From the NCBI RefSeq assembly GCF_000621205.1, contig NZ_KK211230.1:132243-196242 (forward strand): 64,000 nt of DNA, in the 5' to 3' direction. Position numbers and translations under genes: made by a program. Shown piece by piece: positions 36,914 through 44,656 of the stretch. Positions within the stretch are counted from its first letter, which is position 1. Each line of letters starts with the position of its first letter. The notes below the pieces were generated by a model. It saw only the letters and a list, made by a program, of their open reading frames with translations, was not told the DNA's origin and did not search any database. The DNA is from Halotalea alkalilenta DSM 17697. Lineage in GTDB: Bacteria > Pseudomonadota > Gammaproteobacteria > Pseudomonadales > Halomonadaceae.

Positions 36914-37462
36914 ATGACCCAATGGCGAGACAGTGAGCGGCGTTTTGGGGCGATCAGTCGCGGACTGCACTGGGCGGTGGCGCTGCTGCTGCTCTGGCAG
37001 TTCGCTGGGATGCTCTGCAAGGTGCTGATCGGTCCCAGTGCGGTCACCGGGTTCCTGGTCGGCACCCATAAGCCGCTCGGTGCGCTTTTGCTGGTGCTGA
37101 TCGCGCTGCGCGCGATCTGGGCGCTCGGGCAGCTCAAGCACCGCCCACCCCAGCAGGATACCCTTTTGGGGTGGTGCGCCCGGGTGGGGCACTTCTCCCT
37201 CTATGCGCTGATGCTCTTGGTACCAGCGCTGGCTTTGCTGCGCCAGTACGGCTCCGGGCAGGCCTTCGCGCCGTTCGATATTCCACTGTTCGCTGGGGGA
37301 TTCGAGCCGATCGGCTGGATGATCGCCCCGGCCAATGCGCTGCATGGCTGGCTCGGCTGGGCGCTGCTCGCGCTTGCGGCAGGGCACGTGCTGATGGTGG
37401 TGGTGCACCGCCGGCTGCTCGGCGATGACGTCCTGCCGAGGATGGCGGGACGCAGCGATTGA
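36914..37462 (+). CDS. Cytochrome b561 family protein
   Basis: A 182-residue four-helix inner-membrane b-type cytochrome. Start at 36914 follows GGCAGGAGAGACGTCG. Haem-ligand His residues lie in ISRGLHWAVALLLLWQ (helix 1), LVGTHKPLGALLLVL (helix 2), VGHFSLYALMLLVPAL (helix 3) and ANALHGWLGWALLALAAGHVLMVV (helix 4). Family members pass electrons from quinol, often in superoxide or iron-reduction contexts. Position after the siderophore receptor and propeller genes makes ferric reduction an attractive but unproven role. Confidence 0.88.
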   Translation: MTQWRDSERRFGAISRGLHWAVALLLLWQFAGMLCKVLIGPSAVTGFLVGTHKPLGALLLVLIALRAIWALGQLKHRPPQQDTLLGWCARVGHFSLYALMLLVPALALLRQYGSGQAFAPFDIPLFAGGFEPIGWMIAPANALHGWLGWALLALAAGHVLMVVVHRRLLGDDVLPRMAGRSD

Positions 37463-37582
37463 GCGCATCGCGGGACGGTAGATAATCCGTTCTCGAGAAA
37501 AATATTAGCATGCTATTTTTATCGCCAAGGTTTAATATTTCGATAATGAACCGTTCGAAGTCATGGCTTGGCGAGTACTTTC

Positions 37583-38629
37583 ATGAGCATGCAATCGTTT
37601 TCCCGATCGCCGGCGGATACCGCTGCTGGCGGTCTGCTCGGCCCGGAGGCCGATCCGCTGTTTCGCGACTTGGTTTCCTCTTCGATGCGTTGGCAGGCAG
37701 GTCTGGCCCACTTGGAGCATCGCATCAGAAGCCTGTCCCAGCGCTGGGTGTTCGGGCCAATGGAGCGGCTGTTGTTGAACCACTGGCTTGATCACGGCCG
37801 CTGGGCCCCCGCGATCGAGCGCATGGGGCTGCCGCGTCGAGCGATGCAGGCCGCGCTGGGGGAGGCTGCGCTTACGCTCTATGTCGATCCGCGCAAGTTG
37901 ATCCGCATCGTCAAGCACGCTCCCAGGGACCAGGAGCCCCGGCCTTCGTCCAATGTGTTCATCTGGGACGGCAATTGGGACCTGGGACGGGAGGACCTGC
38001 GCGAGGGATCCCGCTACCGTTTCATCCGCGATCTCGAGCAGCATCGCGACGAGCTGCGCGAAAGCGAGAGCTATCGGCGGCTGTACGCGGATCTCGCCCG
38101 GGGCAAACCCAGGCGGTTTCGCCAGCTCGGGATATGCCTTGACAGCGAGGAGAAGATCGAGGGCTACCTGCGGGTCTATCTGGCGTTCCTCGACGGCATG
38201 GCCGCAGAGGGTTTCGATGCCAGCCGTGGCAAGGACCGCCTGGGAGTCGCGGTATCGCGCGAGGGCAAGCTTTTGAAGATCAACCGCGGCCTGCACTGGC
38301 TAGCGATGGCGCAAAGCATCGGGCTGCCGCTGGTCCCCGTCGTGGTCCAGAACGTTCATCGGCAGTGGTGGCAGCAAGTGGTCGGCCAGCGCCATGGCGA
38401 GCAGGCGCTCGCCGCGCTGCGTTCGGCGCTCCAGTCCTGCGTACCGGAGGAGGCGCCGGGCCCGCTCGACCGAAGGCCACCGAAGGCGTTCGACGATCGC
38501 TTCTCGCCTTCGCCGCGTAGCGAAAAACTGCTGATTGCACCACCGCCGCCAGAGGAGACGGTGGGTGAGAAGTGCCCCGGTGGAAACCGGACCGGGGCCG
38601 CGCGTAGCGAGGAACATTCGATTCTCTAA
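37583..38629 (+). CDS. Hypothetical protein with ParB-like signature segment
   Basis: About 348 residues, not assignable to a named family by eye. The start is uncertain: a TTG at 37568 and ATGs at 37583 and 37589 are in frame with no clear ribosome-binding site. No signal peptide or membrane helix. The most conserved-looking stretch is LGICLDSEEKIEGYLRVYL followed by SREGKLLKINRGLHWLAMAQ and LPLVPVVV, reminiscent of the ParB/Srx-type G-K-H-R-L-A-x-A-x-x-L-G pattern in proteins often linked to surface-polysaccharide loci. The last 60 residues are Pro/Arg rich. It is preceded by an unusually AT-rich 120-base gap (37463-37582) with a near-palindrome AAAAATATTAGCATGCTATT at 37497-37516, a likely promoter or operator region. 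Function unknown. Confidence 0.6.
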   Translation: MSMQSFSRSPADTAAGGLLGPEADPLFRDLVSSSMRWQAGLAHLEHRIRSLSQRWVFGPMERLLLNHWLDHGRWAPAIERMGLPRRAMQAALGEAALTLYVDPRKLIRIVKHAPRDQEPRPSSNVFIWDGNWDLGREDLREGSRYRFIRDLEQHRDELRESESYRRLYADLARGKPRRFRQLGICLDSEEKIEGYLRVYLAFLDGMAAEGFDASRGKDRLGVAVSREGKLLKINRGLHWLAMAQSIGLPLVPVVVQNVHRQWWQQVVGQRHGEQALAALRSALQSCVPEEAPGPLDRRPPKAFDDRFSPSPRSEKLLIAPPPPEETVGEKCPGGNRTGAARSEEHSIL

Positions 38630-38681
38630 GCCACCCGGTCGCCACCGGCAGCATCCTGGCGCATGCCGGCAGCGCGGTGTT

Positions 38682-39524
38682 TCAGTCGAGCCACTCGGCG
38701 ACGCGATCCTCATGGTTGGCGACCCAGTCCTTGGCGGCCTGGTCGGGCGTGGCGCCTTCGCTGATCGCGAGCATCACCGCGCCGACGTCGTCCGGCCCCC
38801 AGCTGAAGCGCTTGAGGAAGGCGCTGGCCTCGGGGGCCTTTTCGTCGATGCCGGGATGCGCCACGGTGTCGATGCGCTCGGCCTCGCCGAACACCGACTT
38901 GGGATCGTCGAGGAAGCGCAGCTGCCACTTGGCGAACATCCAGTGAGGGATCCAGCTGGTCACCACGATCGGCTGTTCGGCGTTGATCGCGCGGCCCAGC
39001 GCCACGGTCATCGCCGGTCCCGAGCTCGGCATCAGGGTGTAGTCGAGCCCGTACTCACGGATCGCATCCTCGGTGCGGCGCATTACCCCGGCGCCGGCAT
39101 CTATACCGGTGATCCTGCCGTCGAAAGCCGCGCGTTCGGCCTCGAGGTCCTCGATGCTCCTGGCCTGCACATAGTCCGGCACCACCAGTCCAATCTTCGC
39201 ATCCTCGTAGTTGGTGCCGAGTATCTCGACATCGTCCTTGAGCCGTTCGTAGTACTCGCCATGGGTCGCGGGCAGCCAGGCCGAGAGGGTGAGGTCGAGA
39301 TCACCTCGGGCCACCCCCTGCCACATGATCGCGGGCTCCACCGCCCTGAGTTCCACCGGATAGCCGAGTTTCTCCTCGAGGATCGCCGCGGCGACATGGG
39401 TGGTGGCGACGCTGTCGTCCCAGCCGTTGACGTAGCCGATCGACAGACTCGGCTTGTCGGCGGCGAACGCTGCGGTGGAGAGCGCCAAGCTTGCAACCAG
39501 CGGAAGGGTAAGGTGCAGTTTCAT
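38682..39524 (-). CDS. Glycine betaine-type ABC substrate-binding protein (OpuAC family)
   Basis: A 280-residue periplasmic protein. Start at 39524 gives a clean signal peptide (KLHLTLPLVASLALSTAAFA); the in-frame codons upstream do not. Features: LSIGYVNGWDDSVATTHVAAAILEEKLGY, the ligand-pocket AIMWQGVARGDLDLTLSAWLPATH, ITGIDAGAGVMRRTEDAI and IVVTSWIPHWMFAKWQLRFLDDP with Trp/Tyr residues expected for a quaternary-ammonium cage. It is the fourth gene after choV-choW-choX on the same strand, 31 bases past choX, so one permease may be served by two binding proteins with different ligands. Confidence 0.9.
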   Translation of the reverse strand: MKLHLTLPLVASLALSTAAFAADKPSLSIGYVNGWDDSVATTHVAAAILEEKLGYPVELRAVEPAIMWQGVARGDLDLTLSAWLPATHGEYYERLKDDVEILGTNYEDAKIGLVVPDYVQARSIEDLEAERAAFDGRITGIDAGAGVMRRTEDAIREYGLDYTLMPSSGPAMTVALGRAINAEQPIVVTSWIPHWMFAKWQLRFLDDPKSVFGEAERIDTVAHPGIDEKAPEASAFLKRFSWGPDDVGAVMLAISEGATPDQAAKDWVANHEDRVAEWLD

Positions 39525-39555
39525 CGGATGTCGCTCCAGGTGCTGAGGGATGGGG

Positions 39556-40506
39556 TCACTGCGGCAGGCTCGCGAGTACCGCGGCCCGGGCATCGCCACC
39601 TTCCCGGGTGGTGACGCCTTCGAGCCAGGCGTCGAGACGCTCGGGATGGGCCTTGATCCACTGACGGGCGATCTCTTCGGGCGTGCCCTCCTTGGCCTCG
39701 AGCGAAGCCATCAATTCGCCCTCCATCGGTACGTCGAAGCGCAGATTGTCGAGCAGGCGGGCGGCGTTGGGGCAGCGCTGCGGATAGTCGGGCGCGGTCA
39801 CGGTGAACACCTGCGCCGCGCCCTGGTCGGGACCGAACACCTCGTCGCCGCCGTCGAGATAGCGCATGTCGAAGCTCTGGTTCATCGGGTGCGGCGCCCA
39901 GCCGAGGAACACCAACCACTGCTGGCTGCGTACCGCGCGACGCACTTGGGTGAGCATTCCCGCCTCGCTCGATTCAATCATCTGGAAATCGCCCAGGCCG
40001 AACTGGTCCTGCTTGATCATCTGGTCGATCAGCAGGTTGCCGTCGTTGCCGGGTTCGATCCCGTAGATTCGTCCGCCGAGCTGGTCTTTGAAGCGTGCGA
40101 TGTCCTGGAAGGTCTTGAGCCCGGCATCATAGGCGTAGGCCGGTACCGCGAGGGTGTACTTGGCGCCTTCTAGGTTGGCGGTCTCGCCGATGCGCAGCGA
40201 CCCTTCGGCGCGAAATGGCGCGACCAGCGAGTCCATCGACGGCGACCAGTAGCCGAGGAAGGCGTCGAGACTGCCGGTCTTGACCCCGGTGAAGGCGATC
40301 GGCACCGAAACCAGCTGGGTGGTCGGAGCGTAGCCGAGCGCTTCGCCGAGCGCCGAGGCGACTCCCGTGGTGGCGGTGATGTCGCTCCAGCCGATCTCGG
40401 CGAAGCGCAGCGCGGTGCACTCCGGCGGATCGCCCGCGGCGAGCGCGGCGCCGCTGGACATCGTGAGGGTAAGGCCGAGGCCGTATAGGTAGCGTCGAGC
40501 GTTCAT
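39556..40506 (-). CDS. choX: Choline ABC transporter periplasmic binding protein
   Basis: A 316-residue binding protein with signal peptide RYLYGLGLTLTMSSGAALA. It has ChoX-type segments: VRFAE-like LRFAEIGWSDITATTGVAS, AFLGYWSPSMDSLVAPF, YGIEPGNDGNLLIDQMI, WLVFLGWAPHPMNQSFDMRYLDGGDEVFGP and the two Cys (after GDPPE and at YPQRC) that form a disulfide in the family. Substrate inferred: choline, possibly betaine. Its start codon overlaps the permease stop, indicating a choV-choW-choX operon. Confidence 0.9.
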   Translation of the reverse strand: MNARRYLYGLGLTLTMSSGAALAAGDPPECTALRFAEIGWSDITATTGVASALGEALGYAPTTQLVSVPIAFTGVKTGSLDAFLGYWSPSMDSLVAPFRAEGSLRIGETANLEGAKYTLAVPAYAYDAGLKTFQDIARFKDQLGGRIYGIEPGNDGNLLIDQMIKQDQFGLGDFQMIESSEAGMLTQVRRAVRSQQWLVFLGWAPHPMNQSFDMRYLDGGDEVFGPDQGAAQVFTVTAPDYPQRCPNAARLLDNLRFDVPMEGELMASLEAKEGTPEEIARQWIKAHPERLDAWLEGVTTREGGDARAAVLASLPQ

Positions 40507-41411
40507 CAGTGGCTTTCTCCCTTGACCGGCGCACGCTGGCCGGAAATGCGGCCGAACAGTCGGCTTAGATATCCCGAGCGGCGCGCTCGGCGGCTGTCGC
40601 CGAAGCTTTCGGTGATCCGATCGAGCACGATCGCCAGCAGTACCACCGACATCCCGCTTTCGAAGCCGAGGCCGATGTCGAGGCGCTGGATACTGGCGAG
40701 CACTTCGTTACCGAGCCCGCCGGCGCCCACCATCGAGGCGATGATCACCATCGACAGCGCCATCATGATGGTCTGGTTGACCCCGGCCATGATCGACGGC
40801 AGTGCGTTGGGTAGCTGGACCTTGAACAGCAGCTGGCTCGAGGTGCAGCCGAACGACTGGCCCGCCTCGATGATCTCCTTGTTGACCTGGCGAATGCCGA
40901 GGGTGGTGAGGCGTACCGCCGGTGGCATCGCGAAGATCACCGTGGCGATGATCCCTGGCACACGGCCGAGGCCGAACAGCATCGCCGCCGGGATCAGATA
41001 GACGAAGGCGGGCATGGTCTGCATGAAGTCGAGCAGCGGGCGGAGCAGCATGTTGACCCGGTCGCTGGTCGCGGCCCAGATCCCCAGCGGTATACCGATA
41101 AGCAGGCTGATCATCGTCGCCGAAAGGGTCAGGCCCAGGGTCACCACCGTCTGTGGCCAGAAGCCGCTGAGCAGGATCAGCCCGAGCGCTGCGAGGGTGA
41201 AGACGGCGAAGCGCAGTCCCAGCCGCCAGGCGCCGAGCAGGGCGAAGAGCAGGATCATCACCTCTGCCGGCATCACCTGCAGCAGGGACTCGATGGTGGA
41301 GGCGAATTCGTCCACCACCAGGCCGATGGCGTCGAATACGCCGCTGTAGTTGTCGAGCAGGTAGTCGACGCCGTCGTTGACCCAGTCGCCGATATGGAGC
41401 TGGAAGTTCAT
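40506..41411 (-). CDS. choW: Choline/betaine ABC transporter permease
   Basis: A 301-residue ProW-like inner-membrane permease with six or more helices (EVMILLFALLGAWRLGL, FAVFTLAALGLILLSGF, TVVTLGLTLSATMISLLIGIPLGIWAA, AFVYLIPAAMLFGLGRVPGIIATVIF) and the EAA loop EIIEAGQSFGCTSSQLLFKVQLP. The C-terminal tail is polar and Arg rich. It overlaps choV by four bases and choX by one base, so translation of the three genes is coupled. Confidence 0.92.
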   Translation of the reverse strand: MNFQLHIGDWVNDGVDYLLDNYSGVFDAIGLVVDEFASTIESLLQVMPAEVMILLFALLGAWRLGLRFAVFTLAALGLILLSGFWPQTVVTLGLTLSATMISLLIGIPLGIWAATSDRVNMLLRPLLDFMQTMPAFVYLIPAAMLFGLGRVPGIIATVIFAMPPAVRLTTLGIRQVNKEIIEAGQSFGCTSSQLLFKVQLPNALPSIMAGVNQTIMMALSMVIIASMVGAGGLGNEVLASIQRLDIGLGFESGMSVVLLAIVLDRITESFGDSRRARRSGYLSRLFGRISGQRAPVKGESH

Positions 41412-42616
41412 GGCTGTGCTCCTTGCAGGCGGCTGAGCAGCCGGCCTTTGGTGATGGCGCCGGTGTAGCGGCCGTCATCGTCGACCACCGGAATCGGGCC
41501 TTCGTTGCTGATCAGCCGCTCGATCACATCGGACAGCGGCAGGTTGGGCGCGACCGGTGCGACCGGCTTGAGCAGCGACTGCTCGAGGCTCAGCGGGCGA
41601 TCGTCGGCGGTCAGCAGGGCGAGCTTCTCCAGGCTGATCGAGCCGCGGAAGCTGCGCTGCTCGTCGACCACGAAGGCGTAGTGCTTGTCCTGCGCCTCGA
41701 GATCGCGGCGCACCTGGCAGCCTTCCGGGGCGCGGCCGTTGTGTACGTAGACCGGGACGCTGTCGGCCTTGAGCTGGTCGGCGACGAGGAATCGGCTGGT
41801 GTCGACGGTCGAGAAGAAGTGGCGCACGTAGTCGTCGGCGGGGGCGGCGACCAACTCCTCCGGGGTGCCGACCTGGACCATCCGGCCGCCCTCCATGATC
41901 GCGATGCGACTGCCGATCCGCAGCGCCTCCTCGATATCGTGGGAGACGAACAGCACGGTGCGGCGATGCTCGCGCTGCAGGCCGAGCAGGATCTCCTGCA
42001 TTTCGCGGCGGATCAGCGGGTCGAGGGCCGAGAACGCCTCGTCCATGATGATCAGCGAAGGGTCGACCGCGAGCGCCCGGGCGAGGCCGACGCGCTGCTG
42101 CATCCCGCCGGAGAGTTCGTCGACCCGCTTGGTGGCGAAACCCTGCAGCCCGACCTGTTCGAGCACCTCCGTGGCGCGCCGCTCGCGCGCCGCCCGGCCG
42201 ACTCCTGCGACCTCGAGGCCGAAGGCTGCGTTGTCGAGGACGTTGCGGGTCGGCATCAGCGCGAAGGATTGGAACACCATGCTCATTTCGCGCCGGCGCA
42301 GTTCGATCAGCTCGCGGCGGTTCATGCTCGAGACGTCGCGGCCATCGATCAGCACCTGGCCGGCAGTCGGCTCGATCAGCCGGTTGACCAGTCGGATCAG
42401 CGTCGATTTGCCGGAGCCGGAGAGCCCCATCAAAACGAAGATTTCACCTTCCGCGACTTCGAAGGAAACGTCGTTGACACCGACTATCACGCCGCTTTCC
42501 CGGTTGAGCCGCTGCTTGTCCCAGCCCTCGTTGAGTCGCTGCATCGCCTGGCGCGGATGGGAGCCGAACAGTTTGTAGAGATTGCGTACCACGATCTTGC
42601 CATGGGGGGGCGACAT
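41408..42616 (-). CDS. choV: Choline/betaine ABC transporter ATP-binding protein with CBS domains
   Basis: A 402-residue ProV-like ATPase. The ATG at 42616 follows GGAGAGCTTCCCCGC and starts MSPPHGKIVVRNLYKLFG; longer upstream frames are not credible. Motifs: Walker A GLSGSGKST, Q-loop VFQSFALMP, signature LSGGMQQRVG, Walker B LIIMDEAFSALD, switch His VSHDIEEAL. The C-terminal part (about 280-402) holds a CBS-like pair, ending IPVVDDDGRYTGAITKGRLLSRL, which in OpuA/ProV couples transport to ionic strength. The 9-residue insert-rich N-terminus (KLFGSHPRQAMQRLNEG) is family typical. Confidence 0.92.
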   Translation of the reverse strand: MSPPHGKIVVRNLYKLFGSHPRQAMQRLNEGWDKQRLNRESGVIVGVNDVSFEVAEGEIFVLMGLSGSGKSTLIRLVNRLIEPTAGQVLIDGRDVSSMNRRELIELRRREMSMVFQSFALMPTRNVLDNAAFGLEVAGVGRAARERRATEVLEQVGLQGFATKRVDELSGGMQQRVGLARALAVDPSLIIMDEAFSALDPLIRREMQEILLGLQREHRRTVLFVSHDIEEALRIGSRIAIMEGGRMVQVGTPEELVAAPADDYVRHFFSTVDTSRFLVADQLKADSVPVYVHNGRAPEGCQVRRDLEAQDKHYAFVVDEQRSFRGSISLEKLALLTADDRPLSLEQSLLKPVAPVAPNLPLSDVIERLISNEGPIPVVDDDGRYTGAITKGRLLSRLQGAQP

Positions 42617-43104
42617 GCGGGGAAGCTCTCCTCGGAGCGCCGCTCGCGAACGCGCGCCTCGGTCTGGGAGGGGGCGGATCGCGAAGCGGACGTTGTTCTT
42701 GTAGTCGACCGCGGCGGTCGCTGCTCGATGATGGTGCCTGATCGCAGCGGCCGTTCTCGTATGGGTCACAATAGCCCCTTGCCGTAGGCGTCCTTGTCGG
42801 CAAGCGACATCGGGATTGCGTTCAACGACACGCAGGCATTGGGCGGTTCATGCAAAGGATGCGGCGTGGGGCAGCGGTTTGCTAGGGTGAAATCGATCTA
42901 TCGGACGATTTTTCGAGGCGGCGGCAGCGTTTGGGTGCGCGAATCTTGCATGGAGGATTGCAAGGGGGCCGCATGGCGATGCCGCCCCCCGTGGAGGCCG
43001 GGGAGAGTTCCGGCACCATTGGCCTGCAACCCAAACTCCAGGCGTCTCTGGCAGCCCTTGCGGGGGTTGGCGCCGTCGGATCGTGTTTCAACGAGGAGTA
43101 CTCC
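42617..43104. promoter_or_regulatory. Divergent control region between choV and gbdR
   Basis: A 488-base gap between two divergent transcripts. No independent gene is supported, although the gbdR frame stays open back to about 42931. The best-looking ribosome-binding site (GAGGAGTACTCC, 43093-43104) belongs to gbdR. Promoters for both directions and GbdR-binding sites are expected here, but I cannot point to a motif with confidence. Confidence 0.5.
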
Positions 43105-44205
43105 ATGTCCCAGTCAAGCGAAGGCTCCGATTCCTCCATTTGTCGAGCCCGCAGCGTTGGCTTCCTGTTGCTCGACAATTTCACCCTGATCTCCATGGCA
43201 TCGGCGATCGAGCCGCTGCGCATGGCCAACCAGCTCTCCGGGCGTGAACTCTATCGCTGGGTCACCCTGAGCCCCGATGGTGCACCGGTCTGCGCCAGCG
43301 ACGGCGTGCGGGTGGCGCCGGATCTATCCTTCGACGCCGCGCCCGCGCTCGACATGGTGATCGTCTGCGGCGGGGTCGACATTCGCGCCAGCGTCGGGCG
43401 CGAGCATATCGGCTGGCTGCAGAGTCTGGCGCGCCAGGGCAGGATGCTTGGCGCTGTGTGTACGGGGAGTTGGGCACTGGCGCGCGCCGGGCTGCTGGAC
43501 GGCTACGATTGCAGCGTGCACTGGGAGTTCCTCGCCGCGATGCAGGAGGCCTTTCCGCGCGTAGCGATGACTACCCGGCTGTTCTCGCTCGATCGCGACC
43601 GCTGTACCTCCTCCGGCGGCACCGCGCCGATGGACATGATGCTGCGGCTGATCCAGCAGTCCCATGGGCGCGAGCTAGCCGCGGCGATCTCCGAGATGTT
43701 CATCTACGAGCGCATCCGCAACGAGCAGGATCACCAGCGGGTGCCGCTCAAGCACATGCTCGGCACCCACCAGCCCAAGCTGCAGGAAATCGTCGCGCTG
43801 ATGGAGGCCAACCTCGAAGAGCCGATCGACCTCGACGAACTGGCCCACTACGTCGACGTCTCCCGACGCCAGCTCGAGCGGTTGTTCCAGAAGTACCTGC
43901 ACTGCTCTCCGTCGCGTTACTACCTCAAGCTGCGTCTGATCCGAGCGCGCCAGCTGCTCAAGCAGACCTCGATGTCGATCATCGAGGTCGCCTCGGTGTG
44001 TGGCTTCGTCTCCACGCCTCATTTCTCGAAGTGCTATCGCGAGTATTTCGGCATTCCCCCGCGGGAGGAGCGCGTCGGCACCACTTCGGTGCGGGTGCTG
44101 ACGCTGCCGGTCAATCTCGAGTCGGCCAACCGCGACGAGTCGCTTTCGACCACCGCGCTGAGCCGCGCCCGCAACGAGTCGACCTTCGCAAGCGTAAGGG
44201 TGTGA
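43105..44205 (+). CDS. gbdR: GbdR-like AraC-family regulator of glycine betaine catabolism
   Basis: A 366-residue GlxA-type regulator. The N-terminal DJ-1/PfpI-like domain (about 15-200) has VGFLLLDNFTLISMASAIEPLRMAN, MVIVCGGVDI, LGAVCTGSWALARAGLLDGY and SSGGTAPMDMMLRLI. The C-terminal AraC domain (about 225-325) has ILD-like PIDLDELAHYVDVSRRQLERLFQKYL and the second HTH SIIEVASVCGFVSTPHFSKCYREYFGIPP. Pseudomonas GbdR activates gbcA/gbcB and choline-uptake genes in response to glycine betaine or dimethylglycine. Adjacent choVWX and nearby gbcAB support the same role. Start at 43105 follows GAGGAG. Confidence 0.9.
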   Translation: MSQSSEGSDSSICRARSVGFLLLDNFTLISMASAIEPLRMANQLSGRELYRWVTLSPDGAPVCASDGVRVAPDLSFDAAPALDMVIVCGGVDIRASVGREHIGWLQSLARQGRMLGAVCTGSWALARAGLLDGYDCSVHWEFLAAMQEAFPRVAMTTRLFSLDRDRCTSSGGTAPMDMMLRLIQQSHGRELAAAISEMFIYERIRNEQDHQRVPLKHMLGTHQPKLQEIVALMEANLEEPIDLDELAHYVDVSRRQLERLFQKYLHCSPSRYYLKLRLIRARQLLKQTSMSIIEVASVCGFVSTPHFSKCYREYFGIPPREERVGTTSVRVLTLPVNLESANRDESLSTTALSRARNESTFASVRV

Positions 44206-44212
44206 ATAGGCA

Positions 44213-44240
44213 GCGGTATCGCCCCGAACGGGCGATACCG
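44213..44240. terminator. gbdR terminator hairpin, left duplicated copy
   Basis: CGGTATCGCCC and GGGCGATACCG form a perfect 11-bp stem around a five-base CGAAC loop, seven bases after the gbdR stop. No long T-run follows. The 28-base unit recurs exactly at 44622-44649 on the other side of the inserted element. Confidence 0.85.
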
Positions 44241-44621
44241 CAGACTGCTGACAAAGTATTTGAAGATGCCACGATGGCTTCCAGCCGCCTCCAAGAGCGC
44301 GCTGGCCGGCAATCGATTGCACCGGGATTTGCGACATGGATGTCGCAAAAGGCGCGCCCGGACAGGGCGGAAAAACTGCTCCTGCATTTTCCGCATTCCC
44401 GCCATCCATGGCGGTCAGACGTCCATGCGCGCCGACCCGAGGGCAATCGATTGATCGGCCAGGGTTTCGCGATCTTGTGGCGGCGCGTCCCCCTAAAGGG
44501 GGAGCGCGAGGGGTCCGCCCCTCGCATCTAAACGAGCGATAGGCTCGTTGGGGCGAAAACGGTTCTCGACTCGCCAGGATCGAAAGTGTCGCTGGGTCTA
44601 AAAAGGGTTTGTCATTAATCT
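44241..44621 (-). mobile_element. Terminator-flanked small repeat element, copy 2 (381 bp)
   Basis: The inverted-orientation copy of the block at 21342-21671. Read on the minus strand it starts AGATTAATGACAAA and ends TTTGTCAGCAGTCT. Compared with copy 1 it carries 51 extra bases (44368-44418) made of two hairpins: GCGGAAAA/TTTTCCGC (44367-44394) and CCGCCA/TGGCGG (44399-44414). The extra bases keep the shared small reading frame open (85 versus 68 codons, plus strand 44274-44531). Shared hairpins include the 10-bp stem around TTTGCGACAT and the GAGGGG and CCCCC stems. It sits between convergent gbdR and the acyltransferase gene, flanked by identical 28-bp hairpins unlike those at copy 1. No transposase is encoded. 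Confidence 0.75.
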
Positions 44622-44649
44622 GCGGTATCGCCCCGAACGGGCGATACCG
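44622..44649. terminator. Right duplicated copy of the gbdR/acyltransferase terminator hairpin
   Basis: An exact repeat of the 28-base hairpin at 44213-44240. It ends seven bases before the acyltransferase stop codon (minus strand), so it now terminates that gene. The original single hairpin probably served both convergent genes. Confidence 0.85.
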
Positions 44650-44656
44650 TGGGTGT

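Noticed and set aside
42931-43104. 58-codon N-terminal extension of GbdR
   Set aside because: The extension lacks similarity to the regulator family and a ribosome-binding site, whereas GAGGAG directly precedes the ATG at 43105.
43458-44531. 357-codon plus-strand frame running through gbdR into the inserted element
   Set aside because: Its first part is an off-frame shadow of gbdR. Only the last 85 codons coincide with the frame shared by both element copies, which is reported separately.
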